Below, in pieces: positions 1 through 5,874 of a stretch of 6,000 nucleotides of DNA. Numbering within the stretch: position 1 is the first letter of the stretch; the number at the start of each line of letters is the position of its first letter. The translations under genes were made by a program, and so were the position numbers. Location: NCBI GenBank assembly GCA_036337765.1, contig JAYZDP010000190.1, forward strand, positions 1-6,000. The letters run 5' to 3'. The DNA comes from JAYZDP01 sp036337765. Lineage in GTDB: Bacteria > Acidobacteriota > Thermoanaerobaculia > Multivoradales > Multivoraceae. A model generated the notes under the pieces. The model was not told where the DNA came from and ran no database searches. It saw nothing but the letters and a program-made list of their open reading frames with translations.

Positions 1-4
1 CCGC

Positions 5-703
5 ATGAGGAGTCTCGCTCGCCGCCGGCGTTGGATCTGCACGGTCCTCATCCTGGTGGCAATGCTCCTCGGGGGGACCCTGTGGGGCCACCCGATGGAC
101 GAGCGCAACTCGTCGTTCGTGCGAGGCGTCGAGGGCACCGCTCTCGGCCCGGTCATCTATCTGGGCGCCACGCACATGGCTACCGGCCTCGACCACATCC
201 TGTTTCTGGTCGGCGTCATCTTCTTCCTCTACCGCCCAGGCGATGTGGTCCTCTACGTGAGCCTGTTCACGATCGGGCACAGCATCACACTCCTGGCCGG
301 AGTGCTGGCAGGCGCGAGGGTCGATCCGTATGTCATCGACGCCATCATCGGCCTATCGGTCGCCTACAAGGGGTTCGAGAACATCGGCGGCTTTGACCGG
401 TGGCGACGACGCCCGAGCACCCGCGGCGCAGTCTTGGTCTTCGGCCTGTTCCACGGTCTCGGACTGGCGACCAAGCTGCAGGATTTCACGAGCGGCGGGG
501 AGGGGCTGGTCGCCAACATCGTCAGCTTCAACCTCGGCGTGGAGATCGGTCAGATCCTCGCCTTGTCGATCGTCCTGGTCGGCCTCATGTGGTGGCGCTC
601 GCGGCCGAGCTTCGGTCGTCACGCCTTCTCCACCAACACCGTGCTGATGGCCCTAGGCTTTACGCTCGCCGGGTACCAGATCGTCGGATCGCTGCTCTAC
701 TGA
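5..703 (+). CDS. HupE/UreJ family membrane protein
   Basis: This 232-aa polytopic inner-membrane protein belongs to the HupE/UreJ family; some members carry nickel or cobalt for hydrogenase or urease. Visible in the sequence are a basic N-terminus (RSLARRRRW) and a hydrophobic segment at ~11-27, ending LWGHP, which looks like a signal peptide or first helix. Family motifs follow in order: H57 and GLDHILF (61-67), FTIGHSITL (88-96), YKGFEN (121-126), FGLFHGLG (146-153) and FNLGVEIGQ (175-183). The conserved His, Asp and Glu residues within membrane segments are the likely metal-coordinating positions. The start at base 5 is preferred over Met20 because it keeps the basic n-region; the upstream promoter lies outside the window. 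Many relatives have a long extracytoplasmic domain before the membrane core, and here it is only ~20 residues. The downstream anchor-protein gene begins 6 nt after the stop, so the two are probably co-transcribed. No hydrogenase or urease gene is in view, so the substrate is unknown. Confidence 0.88.
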   Translation: MRSLARRRRWICTVLILVAMLLGGTLWGHPMDERNSSFVRGVEGTALGPVIYLGATHMATGLDHILFLVGVIFFLYRPGDVVLYVSLFTIGHSITLLAGVLAGARVDPYVIDAIIGLSVAYKGFENIGGFDRWRRRPSTRGAVLVFGLFHGLGLATKLQDFTSGGEGLVANIVSFNLGVEIGQILALSIVLVGLMWWRSRPSFGRHAFSTNTVLMALGFTLAGYQIVGSLLY

Positions 704-709
704 TCGCGA

Positions 710-1282
710 ATGTCCGAAAGTCCAACCACACGCAAGATCTTGCTGGCGTCGCTCGCTGCCTTGTCAGCCGCCGCTGTAGCGCTCGTCGTTGCTGTGCTGC
801 CGGCAGAGTATGGCTTGGACCCACTCGGAACAGGCGAGGCGCTCGGTCTCTTGGCGCTGAGCCGAGAGCAACCGCTCGCGCACTCTGAGGGCGAGTACAG
901 AACCGACTCGGCAGAGCTCGTGGTGCGGCCCGGCGAGTGGGTGGAGTACAGCTACCGCATGAAGGAGGGAGCCGACCTCATCTTCTCGTGGCAGGCTTCG
1001 GGCGAGCTCGAGACCAACTTCCACAGCGCCCCGGACGGTGCGCCGCCGGGATTCGCGGAAAGCTACGACAGTCGATTGGCGAGCCGAGACGACGGCTCCT
1101 ACGAGGCCCTGTTCGCTGGCCTGCACGGCTGGTACTGGGAGAACCGAGGCGAGGAACAGGTGACGCTACTGCTCCACACGGCGGGGTTCTACGAGTTCGC
1201 CCACGAGGGTCGCCACCGGGTGAGTGGCTACCACTCGCTGACCGGACTCGATGGTGCGGAGATCCCACCTCCCAATCGCTAA
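710..1282 (+). CDS. Small membrane-anchored protein ('transmembrane anchor protein' family)
   Basis: This 190-aa protein has one N-terminal membrane segment at ~9-30 that ends in the characteristic stretch VLPAEYGLDPLGTGEALGL (~28-46). A linker of ~20 residues follows. The C-terminal soluble domain (~70-180) contains LVVRPGEWVEYSYRMKEGADLIFSW, then a short HSAP segment, then FAGLHGWYWENRGEEQVTLLLHTAGFYEF, and is predicted to be beta-rich and extracytoplasmic. From memory of the family, proteins with the VLPAEYxxDPTG signature plus a C-terminal HGWFWxNR motif are annotated as 'transmembrane anchor protein' and tend to sit beside HupE/UreJ genes; no biochemical role is established. The ATG lies 6 nt after the HupE/UreJ stop with no clear Shine-Dalgarno, suggesting translational coupling. 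I infer that it is a periplasmic partner of the upstream transporter. It ends 17 nt from the convergent E1 remnant. Confidence 0.82.
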   Translation: MSESPTTRKILLASLAALSAAAVALVVAVLPAEYGLDPLGTGEALGLLALSREQPLAHSEGEYRTDSAELVVRPGEWVEYSYRMKEGADLIFSWQASGELETNFHSAPDGAPPGFAESYDSRLASRDDGSYEALFAGLHGWYWENRGEEQVTLLLHTAGFYEFAHEGRHRVSGYHSLTGLDGAEIPPPNR

Positions 1283-1299
1283 CGGGTCAGACCGACAGA

Positions 1300-1752
1300 C
1301 TAGGGGGCGAAAAACCGCGGGAAGCGTGCCGGCGAGCTCTGGTGCATGAGGTCGTAGGCAGCCTCGAAGATGGTCTCCCGGTTGGGCTTGGAGAAGTAGT
1401 CGCCATCCGATCCGTAGGCTGGGCGATGTGGTGTGCCGCTGAGTGTCGACGCCGGCGCGTCGAGCCACTCGTGCCCGCCCTGTTCTTCTAGGACCTGCTG
1501 CATCATGTAGGCCGTAGTGCCCCCCGGCACGTCCTCGTCGACGAACAGGATGCGGTTGGTCCTACGCAGCGAGGCGCAGATCGCACCCGAGGTGTCGAAA
1601 AGCAGCAGCGTGCGCACATCGACGAACTCGGCCTCGACCCCGACCGCGGCAAGCACCTCGGCGGCCGCGAGAACGATCGGGCAGCAGGCACCGTAGGTCA
1701 CGATCGTGACATCGGATCCGGCTCGCAGCACCTCGGGAACTCCGAGCGGTCG
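1300..1752 (-). pseudogene. 2-oxoacid dehydrogenase E1 (alpha/beta type), 3' remnant
   Basis: Only the C-terminal transketolase-like domain (~150 residues) of an E1 component survives. An intact E1 would decarboxylate pyruvate or branched-chain 2-oxoacids using thiamine diphosphate. Recognisable sequence begins at PLGVPEVLRAGSDVTIVTYG and continues through FVDVRTLLLFDTSGAI, RILFVDEDVPGGTTAYMMQQ and LSGTPHRPAYGSDGDYFSKP, ending in FPRFFAP. The DEDVPGG and HRPAYGSDGDYFSKPN stretches are typical of the single-chain alpha/beta E1 proteins (about 650-800 aa), so roughly four fifths of the gene is missing, including both ThDP-binding domains. The frame stays open upstream to a GTG at 1872, but that part has no E1 similarity and lies inside the prepilin gene in another frame. 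No stop or frameshift is seen within the retained part, so the loss may be recent. I treat it as a pseudogene; a contig misjoin at ~1750-1800 is the main alternative. Confidence 0.8.
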
Positions 1753-2117
1753 TGAGGCCGCCCTCCGAGGCCTGACGCGTACCCACGCACCATCATTCCG
1801 CAGACTCCAGGAGTCAACGTCGGCTCGAAGTCGAGGAAGAAGCGGTCGTCGTCGAATCCCGGCTGGGGCCACGCGAGGCGTGGGTCCACCGCTCCACCGC
1901 GCGGCGGGTGGTATCCCTCCTGCACTGATACAACGACCGCCTCGGCGCGCGACAACAAACGCTTCTCAAATTGAAGCCCCTGCCGCATCCGTAGCTGCTG
2001 AAACTGAAGGGCGAAGCCCGAGAGTAACGTCAGCCCGACCAGCGCCAGGGCCACCAGCGCCTCTAGCAGGGTGAAGCCGTGGGCGGTGGAGGGCCGATGG
2101 GAGCGACTCGTCTGCAC
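1698..2117 (-). CDS. Type IV pilin / type II secretion pseudopilin-like protein, probably 3'-truncated
   Basis: The 139-aa frame starts with a short basic leader (MQTSRSHRPSTAHG) followed by the prepilin N-methylation signature FTLLEALVALALVGLTLLSGFAL. Cleavage by prepilin peptidase is expected after Gly14, leaving Phe15 at +1 and Glu19 at +5. The hydrophobic helix (~15-38) runs into an amphipathic segment (FQQLRMRQGLQFEKRLLSRAEAV). A short soluble part continues to about residue 120. The last ~18 residues (from about DRSEFPRCCEPDPMSRS) are encoded by DNA that in another frame specifies the E1 domain, so they are very likely not native and the pilin has lost its C-terminus. The GTG start is 7 nt after the permease stop and is supported by GAGG 5 nt upstream. 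The family builds pili or secretion pseudopili, but the specific role is unknown. Its place behind an ABC importer is unusual. Confidence 0.72.
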   Translation of the reverse strand: MQTSRSHRPSTAHGFTLLEALVALALVGLTLLSGFALQFQQLRMRQGLQFEKRLLSRAEAVVVSVQEGYHPPRGGAVDPRLAWPQPGFDDDRFFLDFEPTLTPGVCGMMVRGYASGLGGRPHDRSEFPRCCEPDPMSRS

Positions 2118-2122
2118 ACCGA

Positions 2123-2126
2123 CCTC
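2123..2126 (-). promoter_or_regulatory. Ribosome binding site of the pilin-like gene
   Basis: GAGG on the minus strand lies 5 nt before the GTG at 2117 and overlaps the TGA of the permease gene. It decides the GTG start, because no ATG precedes the FTLLE motif in this frame at a sensible leader length. The overlap suggests translation coupled to the permease. Confidence 0.55.
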
Positions 2127-2922
2127 AACGCCAACGGAGCAGGCGCCTCTCGAGGCGATCCAGGGCAGCGCCGAGCACGAGACCGAGCAACGACAGAATC
2201 ACCACTCCCGCAATCAGGCGATCCGTCTGCAACAGGTGACCGGCGGTGAGGATCAGCGCCCCGACACCCTTCTGTGCACCGATCATCTCCGCCGCGACCA
2301 CCAGAATCAGAGCAATCGACACCGAGATCCGCGCGCCCGCCAATACACCGGGGAGGGCGCCGGGAAGCAGGATCTTGGCGACGATCGCACGCGGCCCGAG
2401 CTCGAAGCTCTGGCCCATCCGTATCAGGCTACGAGGTACTGAATCCACGGCGGCGTAGGTGCTGACGACCGTCGGGAAGAAGACCCCGAAGGCGATGGTG
2501 GCGACCTTCGATGCCTCGCCGATGCCGAACCAGAGAATGAACAACGGCAGCAGCGCGATCTTCGGGATCGGAAACAGCGCCGCGACCAGCGGCAGACCCA
2601 CCGAGCGCGACAGCGAAGAGACACCGACCAGGACACCCAGTGCTAGCCCGGCCGCGAAGCCCAGGGCCCAGCCGGCGGCGATGCGCTGCAGCGACGCCGC
2701 CAAATGGCCCCAGATCTCCCCGCTTGCCACGAGCTCGACCAAGGAAGCACCGACTCGCTGGGGGCTCGGCAACATCAGCTCATCGATCCAGCCCAAGCGG
2801 CTGCCGCCTCCCCAGACGGCCAGCACCCCCGCCACAAATGCCCACGACATCCAGGGCACGACCCGCGGCTGAAATCCGTGGCCTCGTAGCTTGACCGGAT
2901 TCGAAGAAGCCTGAGGGCTCAT
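2125..2922 (-). CDS. ABC transporter permease, NitT/TauT (SsuC-like) type
   Basis: This 265-aa integral membrane protein is the permease of an importer in the nitrate/sulfonate/taurine/pyrimidine-precursor group (BPD_transp_1 fold). About six hydrophobic segments are visible, at ~23-40, 80-101, 108-132, 139-157, 200-215 and 236-254. The LPSPQRV segment (51-57) and FPIPKIALLPLFILWFGIG (117-135) are typical of SsuC/TauC-like permeases. The EAA loop that contacts the ATPase is at ~184-220 (LLPGALPGVLAGARIS, then AAEMIGAQKGVGALI). The start chosen is the ATG whose ATGA overlaps the ATPase stop by 4 nt, with GGGAG 5 nt upstream (2928-2932). The frame stays open further upstream, but that region is Arg/Gly-rich and lies inside the ATPase gene in another frame. 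The protein works with the ATPase and binding protein encoded just before it. The substrate cannot be told from the sequence. Confidence 0.93.
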   Translation of the reverse strand: MSPQASSNPVKLRGHGFQPRVVPWMSWAFVAGVLAVWGGGSRLGWIDELMLPSPQRVGASLVELVASGEIWGHLAASLQRIAAGWALGFAAGLALGVLVGVSSLSRSVGLPLVAALFPIPKIALLPLFILWFGIGEASKVATIAFGVFFPTVVSTYAAVDSVPRSLIRMGQSFELGPRAIVAKILLPGALPGVLAGARISVSIALILVVAAEMIGAQKGVGALILTAGHLLQTDRLIAGVVILSLLGLVLGAALDRLERRLLRWR

Positions 2923-3680
2923 CCGATCTCCCGATCGGCCTCTACCGCCTCGTCGCGCACCAGCTCCCACAATGACTGCTCCAACCCGGCCATGGCCGCA
3001 GCCTGCGCGGCGCGGTCGCGGCGCGGGATCTGCACCGGCACAACGGCACGAAGACGTGCCGGACGACGACTTAGAACGATCACCTCGTCGGCCACGGCCA
3101 CGGCCTCGGCAAGGTCGTGGGTGACCAGCACGGTCGTGACGTCGAGCTCCTCCCACAGCCGTACCAGCTCGTCGCGCAAGAGGTGACGGGTCTGGGAGTC
3201 GAGGGCCGACAGCGGCTCATCCATCAGCATCACCGCCGGGCGCACAGCCAGGGCACGAGCGATCCCGACGCGCTGTTGCATGCCACCCGAGAGTTGTGCG
3301 GGAAACGCATCCGCGAAACCCTCGAGCCCAACGCGCGTCAGCGCCTCGTTCGCCACCTCATCCCGCTCCAGCCGACTGAGCGCATGCGCCTCCAAAGGCA
3401 GCGCAACGTTGCCGGCCACGGTCCGCCAGGGCAGGAGTGCGAAGTCCTGAAAAACGAAGGTCAGCGGATTCAGGCACGACCGACCGCGCTCGCCGACAGT
3501 ATCAACGCGTCCCTCCCGAGGCTCGATGAGACCCCCCAGAACCCGCAGTAGAGTCGACTTGCCACAGCCCGAAGGACCCACCACTGCCGCCACGCGGCCG
3601 TTGGGCACGCGAAACGACAGGTCGTCGAGTACCTCGAGCTCACCGTAGGCGTGCGAGATGTGCTGTGCTTCGATCTCCAC
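2919..3680 (-). CDS. ABC transporter ATP-binding protein, NitT/TauT (SsuB-like) type
   Basis: This 253-aa cytoplasmic ATPase powers the importer. All the expected motifs are present: Walker A GPSGCGKST (35-43), Q-loop Gln78 in FVFQDFALLPWRTV, the signature LSGGMQQ (130-136), Walker B VMLMDE (150-155), the D-loop SALD, and the switch His188 in VTHDLAEA. The LLPWRTV sequence after the Q-loop and the LSRRPARL stretch near 203-210 are common in SsuB/TauB-like ATPases. Its length (~250 aa) is normal for a single-domain member with no C-terminal regulatory domain. The start is GTG, with a strong GGAGG (3688-3692) 7 nt upstream. It begins 13 nt after the binding-protein stop, and its own stop overlaps the permease start by 4 nt. 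No key residue is missing, so it should be active. Confidence 0.95.
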   Translation of the reverse strand: MEIEAQHISHAYGELEVLDDLSFRVPNGRVAAVVGPSGCGKSTLLRVLGGLIEPREGRVDTVGERGRSCLNPLTFVFQDFALLPWRTVAGNVALPLEAHALSRLERDEVANEALTRVGLEGFADAFPAQLSGGMQQRVGIARALAVRPAVMLMDEPLSALDSQTRHLLRDELVRLWEELDVTTVLVTHDLAEAVAVADEVIVLSRRPARLRAVVPVQIPRRDRAAQAAAMAGLEQSLWELVRDEAVEADREIG

Positions 3681-3687
3681 GCGCCGG

Positions 3688-3692
3688 CCTCC
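3688..3692 (-). promoter_or_regulatory. Ribosome binding site of the ABC ATPase gene
   Basis: GGAGG on the minus strand sits 7 nt before the GTG at 3680, inside the 13-nt gap after the binding-protein stop. It fixes the GTG as the start of the ATPase. Confidence 0.65.
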
Positions 3693-3693
3693 G

Positions 3694-4710
3694 TCAACGG
3701 GACCCGCTCAGGCTGGCGAAAAGGGCGTCGGGCTGGAGCTGGCGATCCACGAGTCCCCGCGTCTGAAACCACTTCACGTGCCGGTGCACCGCCGCCAGGT
3801 CGAGTCCGCCGTCGGCCGGGATGAACGGCGTCGCGAGCCGAATCTGGGCAACCGTAGAGGGCACGAACTCGCTCAGCTCTCCGGCTAGAGCGTCGGCAGC
3901 GGCCTCTGTTTCCGCTCCCCCGCCGCGCGCCAGGAAAGTCTCGTGGTAAACAGCGGCCCCACGACGATAGGCGGCAAGAAAGCGCCGCGCCACGTCGGGT
4001 CGATCTTCGACAGTACGGGTCGATGCGAAAAGCGCCCCGAGCTGCCAGCCCTCGACCTCCGACGCCCACCCGATGATCCTGGCGGACCCCGCATCTGCCA
4101 GCGGCCGCGCCAGGTGCGACGGGAGCAGGATCGCGTCGATAGAGCCGCCACGTAGCGCGGCGATCGTGCTCGCCACCGATTCGAGCGGCACCAGCCGTAC
4201 GCGCTCCAACGGGAAGCCATAGTGATCGGCCGCCTGCCCGACCATGTAGTGGAACGTCGAGCCCATCTGGGTGATCCCGACGCGCCGGCCCGCCAAATCC
4301 GCCGGCGTGCGCAGCCCGGCGGCATGGGCGTCCGGTGAGGCCAGATAGGCGACGAACTGGTAACCCTGTTGGACGCGCGCCTGGCCGGCGACGATCTTCA
4401 CCGCACCGCGCGCCACGAGGTTGAAAAAACCCGCAGTGAGCCCCGTGACACCAAAGTCGGCGTCTCGCGCAGCAACCGCCAGCGCCACTGGCTGCGCCGC
4501 GTGGAAGAAGCGCAGCTCAACGTCGAGCCCTTCGTCGGCATAAAAGCCTCGACTGTGAGCGATGAAAACCGGTGCCGAGGACACGAACGGCAGGGCCGCC
4601 ACAACCACACGATCAGCGCCCCCGACGGGCGCGGAGCTCACGGCAATGGCGAGAACCAAGGCGAGCCGCCAACCCGTCACCCGACGTCGCCAAAGCACCC
4701 GGGTCATCAT
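3694..4710 (-). CDS. ABC transporter substrate-binding protein (NMT1/THI5-like, NitT/TauT type)
   Basis: This 338-aa exported protein should capture the substrate in the periplasm and deliver it to the adjacent permease. A Sec-type signal peptide is visible: basic MMTRVLWRRRVTGWR, a hydrophobic core LALVLAIAVSSAPV, and cleavage probably after GGA (~32). No lipobox cysteine is present, so it is soluble. The mature protein opens with VVVAALPFVSSAPVFIAHSRGFYADEGLDVELRFF, the usual first lobe of NMT1/SsuA-like proteins. ADFGVTG (84-90) and LRTPADLAGRRVGITQMGS (133-151) follow, then LRGGSIDAILLP (186-197). The hallmark CCC motif of THI5 is absent, so a thiamine-precursor role is not supported; sulfonates, taurine, nitrate or an aromatic compound remain possible. 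The start at 4710 (tandem ATG) fits the signal peptide best. An in-frame ATG at 4746 would add 12 residues, and neither start has a clear Shine-Dalgarno. The frame is open far upstream, but that part is antisense to the IDH gene. Confidence 0.9.
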   Translation of the reverse strand: MMTRVLWRRRVTGWRLALVLAIAVSSAPVGGADRVVVAALPFVSSAPVFIAHSRGFYADEGLDVELRFFHAAQPVALAVAARDADFGVTGLTAGFFNLVARGAVKIVAGQARVQQGYQFVAYLASPDAHAAGLRTPADLAGRRVGITQMGSTFHYMVGQAADHYGFPLERVRLVPLESVASTIAALRGGSIDAILLPSHLARPLADAGSARIIGWASEVEGWQLGALFASTRTVEDRPDVARRFLAAYRRGAAVYHETFLARGGGAETEAAADALAGELSEFVPSTVAQIRLATPFIPADGGLDLAAVHRHVKWFQTRGLVDRQLQPDALFASLSGSR

Positions 4711-4747
4711 GCCGGATGGTAGCACCGGCGTCTTCGACGGCAGCATC

Positions 4748-4773
4748 GGCGTCCACGCCTGAGACGGGCGTCT
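4748..4773. promoter_or_regulatory. Two adjacent 12-bp dyads in the divergent intergenic region
   Basis: GGCGTCCACGCC (4748-4759) and AGACGGGCGTCT (4762-4773) are each perfect inverted repeats, with 5-nt arms and a 2-nt centre. They lie 2 nt apart, so their centres are 14 bp from each other. They sit in the ~100-nt gap between the divergent binding-protein and isocitrate dehydrogenase genes, and the second overlaps the -35-like element for the latter. This position suits a shared operator, but such short dyads arise by chance in GC-rich DNA. Confidence 0.3.
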
Positions 4774-4797
4774 GACAGCACTGGGCTCTGCTAGATT
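4772..4797 (+). promoter_or_regulatory. Weak promoter candidate for the isocitrate dehydrogenase operon
   Basis: CTGACA (4772-4777) resembles a -35 box, and TAGATT (4792-4797) preceded by TGC (4789-4791) resembles an extended -10. The spacer is only 14 nt, shorter than usual, so recognition would depend on the extended -10. Transcription would begin near 4804, about 9 nt before the GTG. That would give a very short leader and agrees with the lack of any visible Shine-Dalgarno there. Confidence 0.25.
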
Positions 4798-4812
4798 CGA
4801 CCACCCGGTTCC

Positions 4813-5874
4813 GTGCCACATCAGCCCGCGACGGATAGCCCCCTGAAGTACCGCGTAAGCCTCATTCCCGGCGACGGCATCGGCCCCGAGGTCACCGCAG
4901 CGATGGTGCGCGCCGTCGATCACGTCACCGAGGGCCGAATCGAATGGGAGACGGTCCTGGCCGGGAGTGCCGCGGTCGAGGCCGGGTTGGAGGCCCTGAA
5001 CGAAGACGCCATCGCATCGATCCGCCGCAACCGGATCGCCATCAAGGGGCCGCTCCAGACCCCGATCGGTGGAGGCTGGCGAAGCGTCAACGTGTCGCTG
5101 CGCCAGGGTCTTGATCTGTATGCGTGCCTGCGTCCAGTAGCCACCCTGCCGGGCAGCACCCGCGCACGCTACGACAACGTCGATCTTGTCGTCGTGCGCG
5201 AGAACACCGAAGGGCTCTACAGTGGCCGCGAGCACGAAGTCGTCGACGGCGTGGTGGAGGCTCTGAAGATCGTCACGCGCAGAGCTTCCGAACGCATCAT
5301 CCGCTTCGCCTTCGAGTACGCGCGCAACCACGGCCGCAAGCGGCTGTGCATCCTGCACAAGGCATCGGTCATGCGCCTCGGCGAGGGCCTCTTCCTCGAC
5401 TGTGCACGAGAAGTGGCGCGCGACTACCCCTACCTGGAGGTCAACTACCGAGCCGTCGACAAGGTCTTTCTCGATCTGGTGCTCGATCCCACTGCCTACG
5501 ACATGCTGGTCAGCGGCAATCTCGACGGCGATCTCCTGAGCGACCTGTGCGCGGGACTGGTGGGCGGTCTCGGGCTGGTGCCGGGAGCCAACATCGGCGA
5601 CGGCCATGCAGTCTTCGAGGCGGTGCATGGCACCGCCCCGGACCTCGCGGGCAAGGACCTCGCCAACCCGCTAGCCGTCATTCTGTCGGCCGAGCTTATG
5701 CTGCGCCACATTGGCGAAGAGCTGCCGGCGCGTCGGTTGCGTGACGCGGTCGAGCAGCTGCTGCGCCGCGGCGAGAGCCTGACCCGCGATCTCGGCGGCC
5801 AGGCGAGCACCAGGCAGCTCACCGAAGCGCTGCTGCGCATCCTCGACCAGGGAGCGGCCGAGGTGGGGACGTGA
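4813..5874 (+). CDS. NAD-type isocitrate dehydrogenase (IDH3-alpha-like)
   Basis: This 353-aa cytoplasmic enzyme belongs to the isocitrate/isopropylmalate dehydrogenase family and should oxidatively decarboxylate isocitrate to 2-oxoglutarate. The sequence shows LIPGDGIGPEV (17-27), the isocitrate-contacting RSVNVSLR (90-97, Ser91 and Asn93), DLYACLRP (Arg107), VRENTEGLYSG (Arg129, Tyr136), Lys183 in HKAS, and metal-site Asp216, Asp240 and Asp244. The GTAPDLAGKDLANP motif has Asp277 where NADP enzymes have Lys, which points to NAD. The C-terminal half (LCAGLVGGLGLVPGANIG, LSAELMLRHIGE, LTRDLGG) closely resembles eukaryotic IDH3 alpha. Two positions are unusual: HKAS instead of HKAN (Ser185), and NLDGD instead of NLYGD (Asp238). 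GTG 4813 is the only standard start between an in-frame TAG (4792) and the GDGIGPE motif. The next gene overlaps by 4 nt. A homoisocitrate or isopropylmalate role is less likely given the SVN motif. Confidence 0.9.
   Translation: MPHQPATDSPLKYRVSLIPGDGIGPEVTAAMVRAVDHVTEGRIEWETVLAGSAAVEAGLEALNEDAIASIRRNRIAIKGPLQTPIGGGWRSVNVSLRQGLDLYACLRPVATLPGSTRARYDNVDLVVVRENTEGLYSGREHEVVDGVVEALKIVTRRASERIIRFAFEYARNHGRKRLCILHKASVMRLGEGLFLDCAREVARDYPYLEVNYRAVDKVFLDLVLDPTAYDMLVSGNLDGDLLSDLCAGLVGGLGLVPGANIGDGHAVFEAVHGTAPDLAGKDLANPLAVILSAELMLRHIGEELPARRLRDAVEQLLRRGESLTRDLGGQASTRQLTEALLRILDQGAAEVGT
5860..5863 (+). promoter_or_regulatory. Ribosome binding site of the second IDH-family gene
   Basis: GAGG lies 7 nt before the GTG at 5871, inside the end of the first dehydrogenase gene. 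It supports translation starting at the GTGA overlap. Confidence 0.5.

Noticed and set aside
1283..1299. Possible terminator between the convergent anchor-protein gene and E1 remnant
   Set aside because: Only GGTC-A-GACC is present; a 1-nt centre cannot form a hairpin loop, and no T-run follows.
1753..1872. E1 frame extended upstream to GTG 1872 as a 190-aa protein
   Set aside because: The extra ~40 residues show no E1 similarity and overlap the prepilin gene in another frame, so they do not form a real N-terminus.
1706..2074. Plus-strand frame opposite the pilin-like gene
   Set aside because: Low-complexity Arg/Ser/Pro/Ala composition with no motif; it is the complement of the supported minus-strand gene.
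2923..3156. N-terminal extension of the permease frame
   Set aside because: It lies inside the ATPase gene in another frame and reads as Arg/Gly-rich sequence. The ATG at 2922 has a good ribosome binding site and gives a normal permease length.
4711..4740. Promoter for the ABC operon on the minus strand (TACCAT just before the ATG)
   Set aside because: No -35-like element lies at the right distance, and the position would leave almost no leader.
4711..5628. Minus-strand open frame continuing more than 300 codons upstream of the substrate-binding protein
   Set aside because: It is antisense to the well-supported IDH gene. The signal peptide places the true start at 4710, and long antisense frames are common in GC-rich coding DNA.
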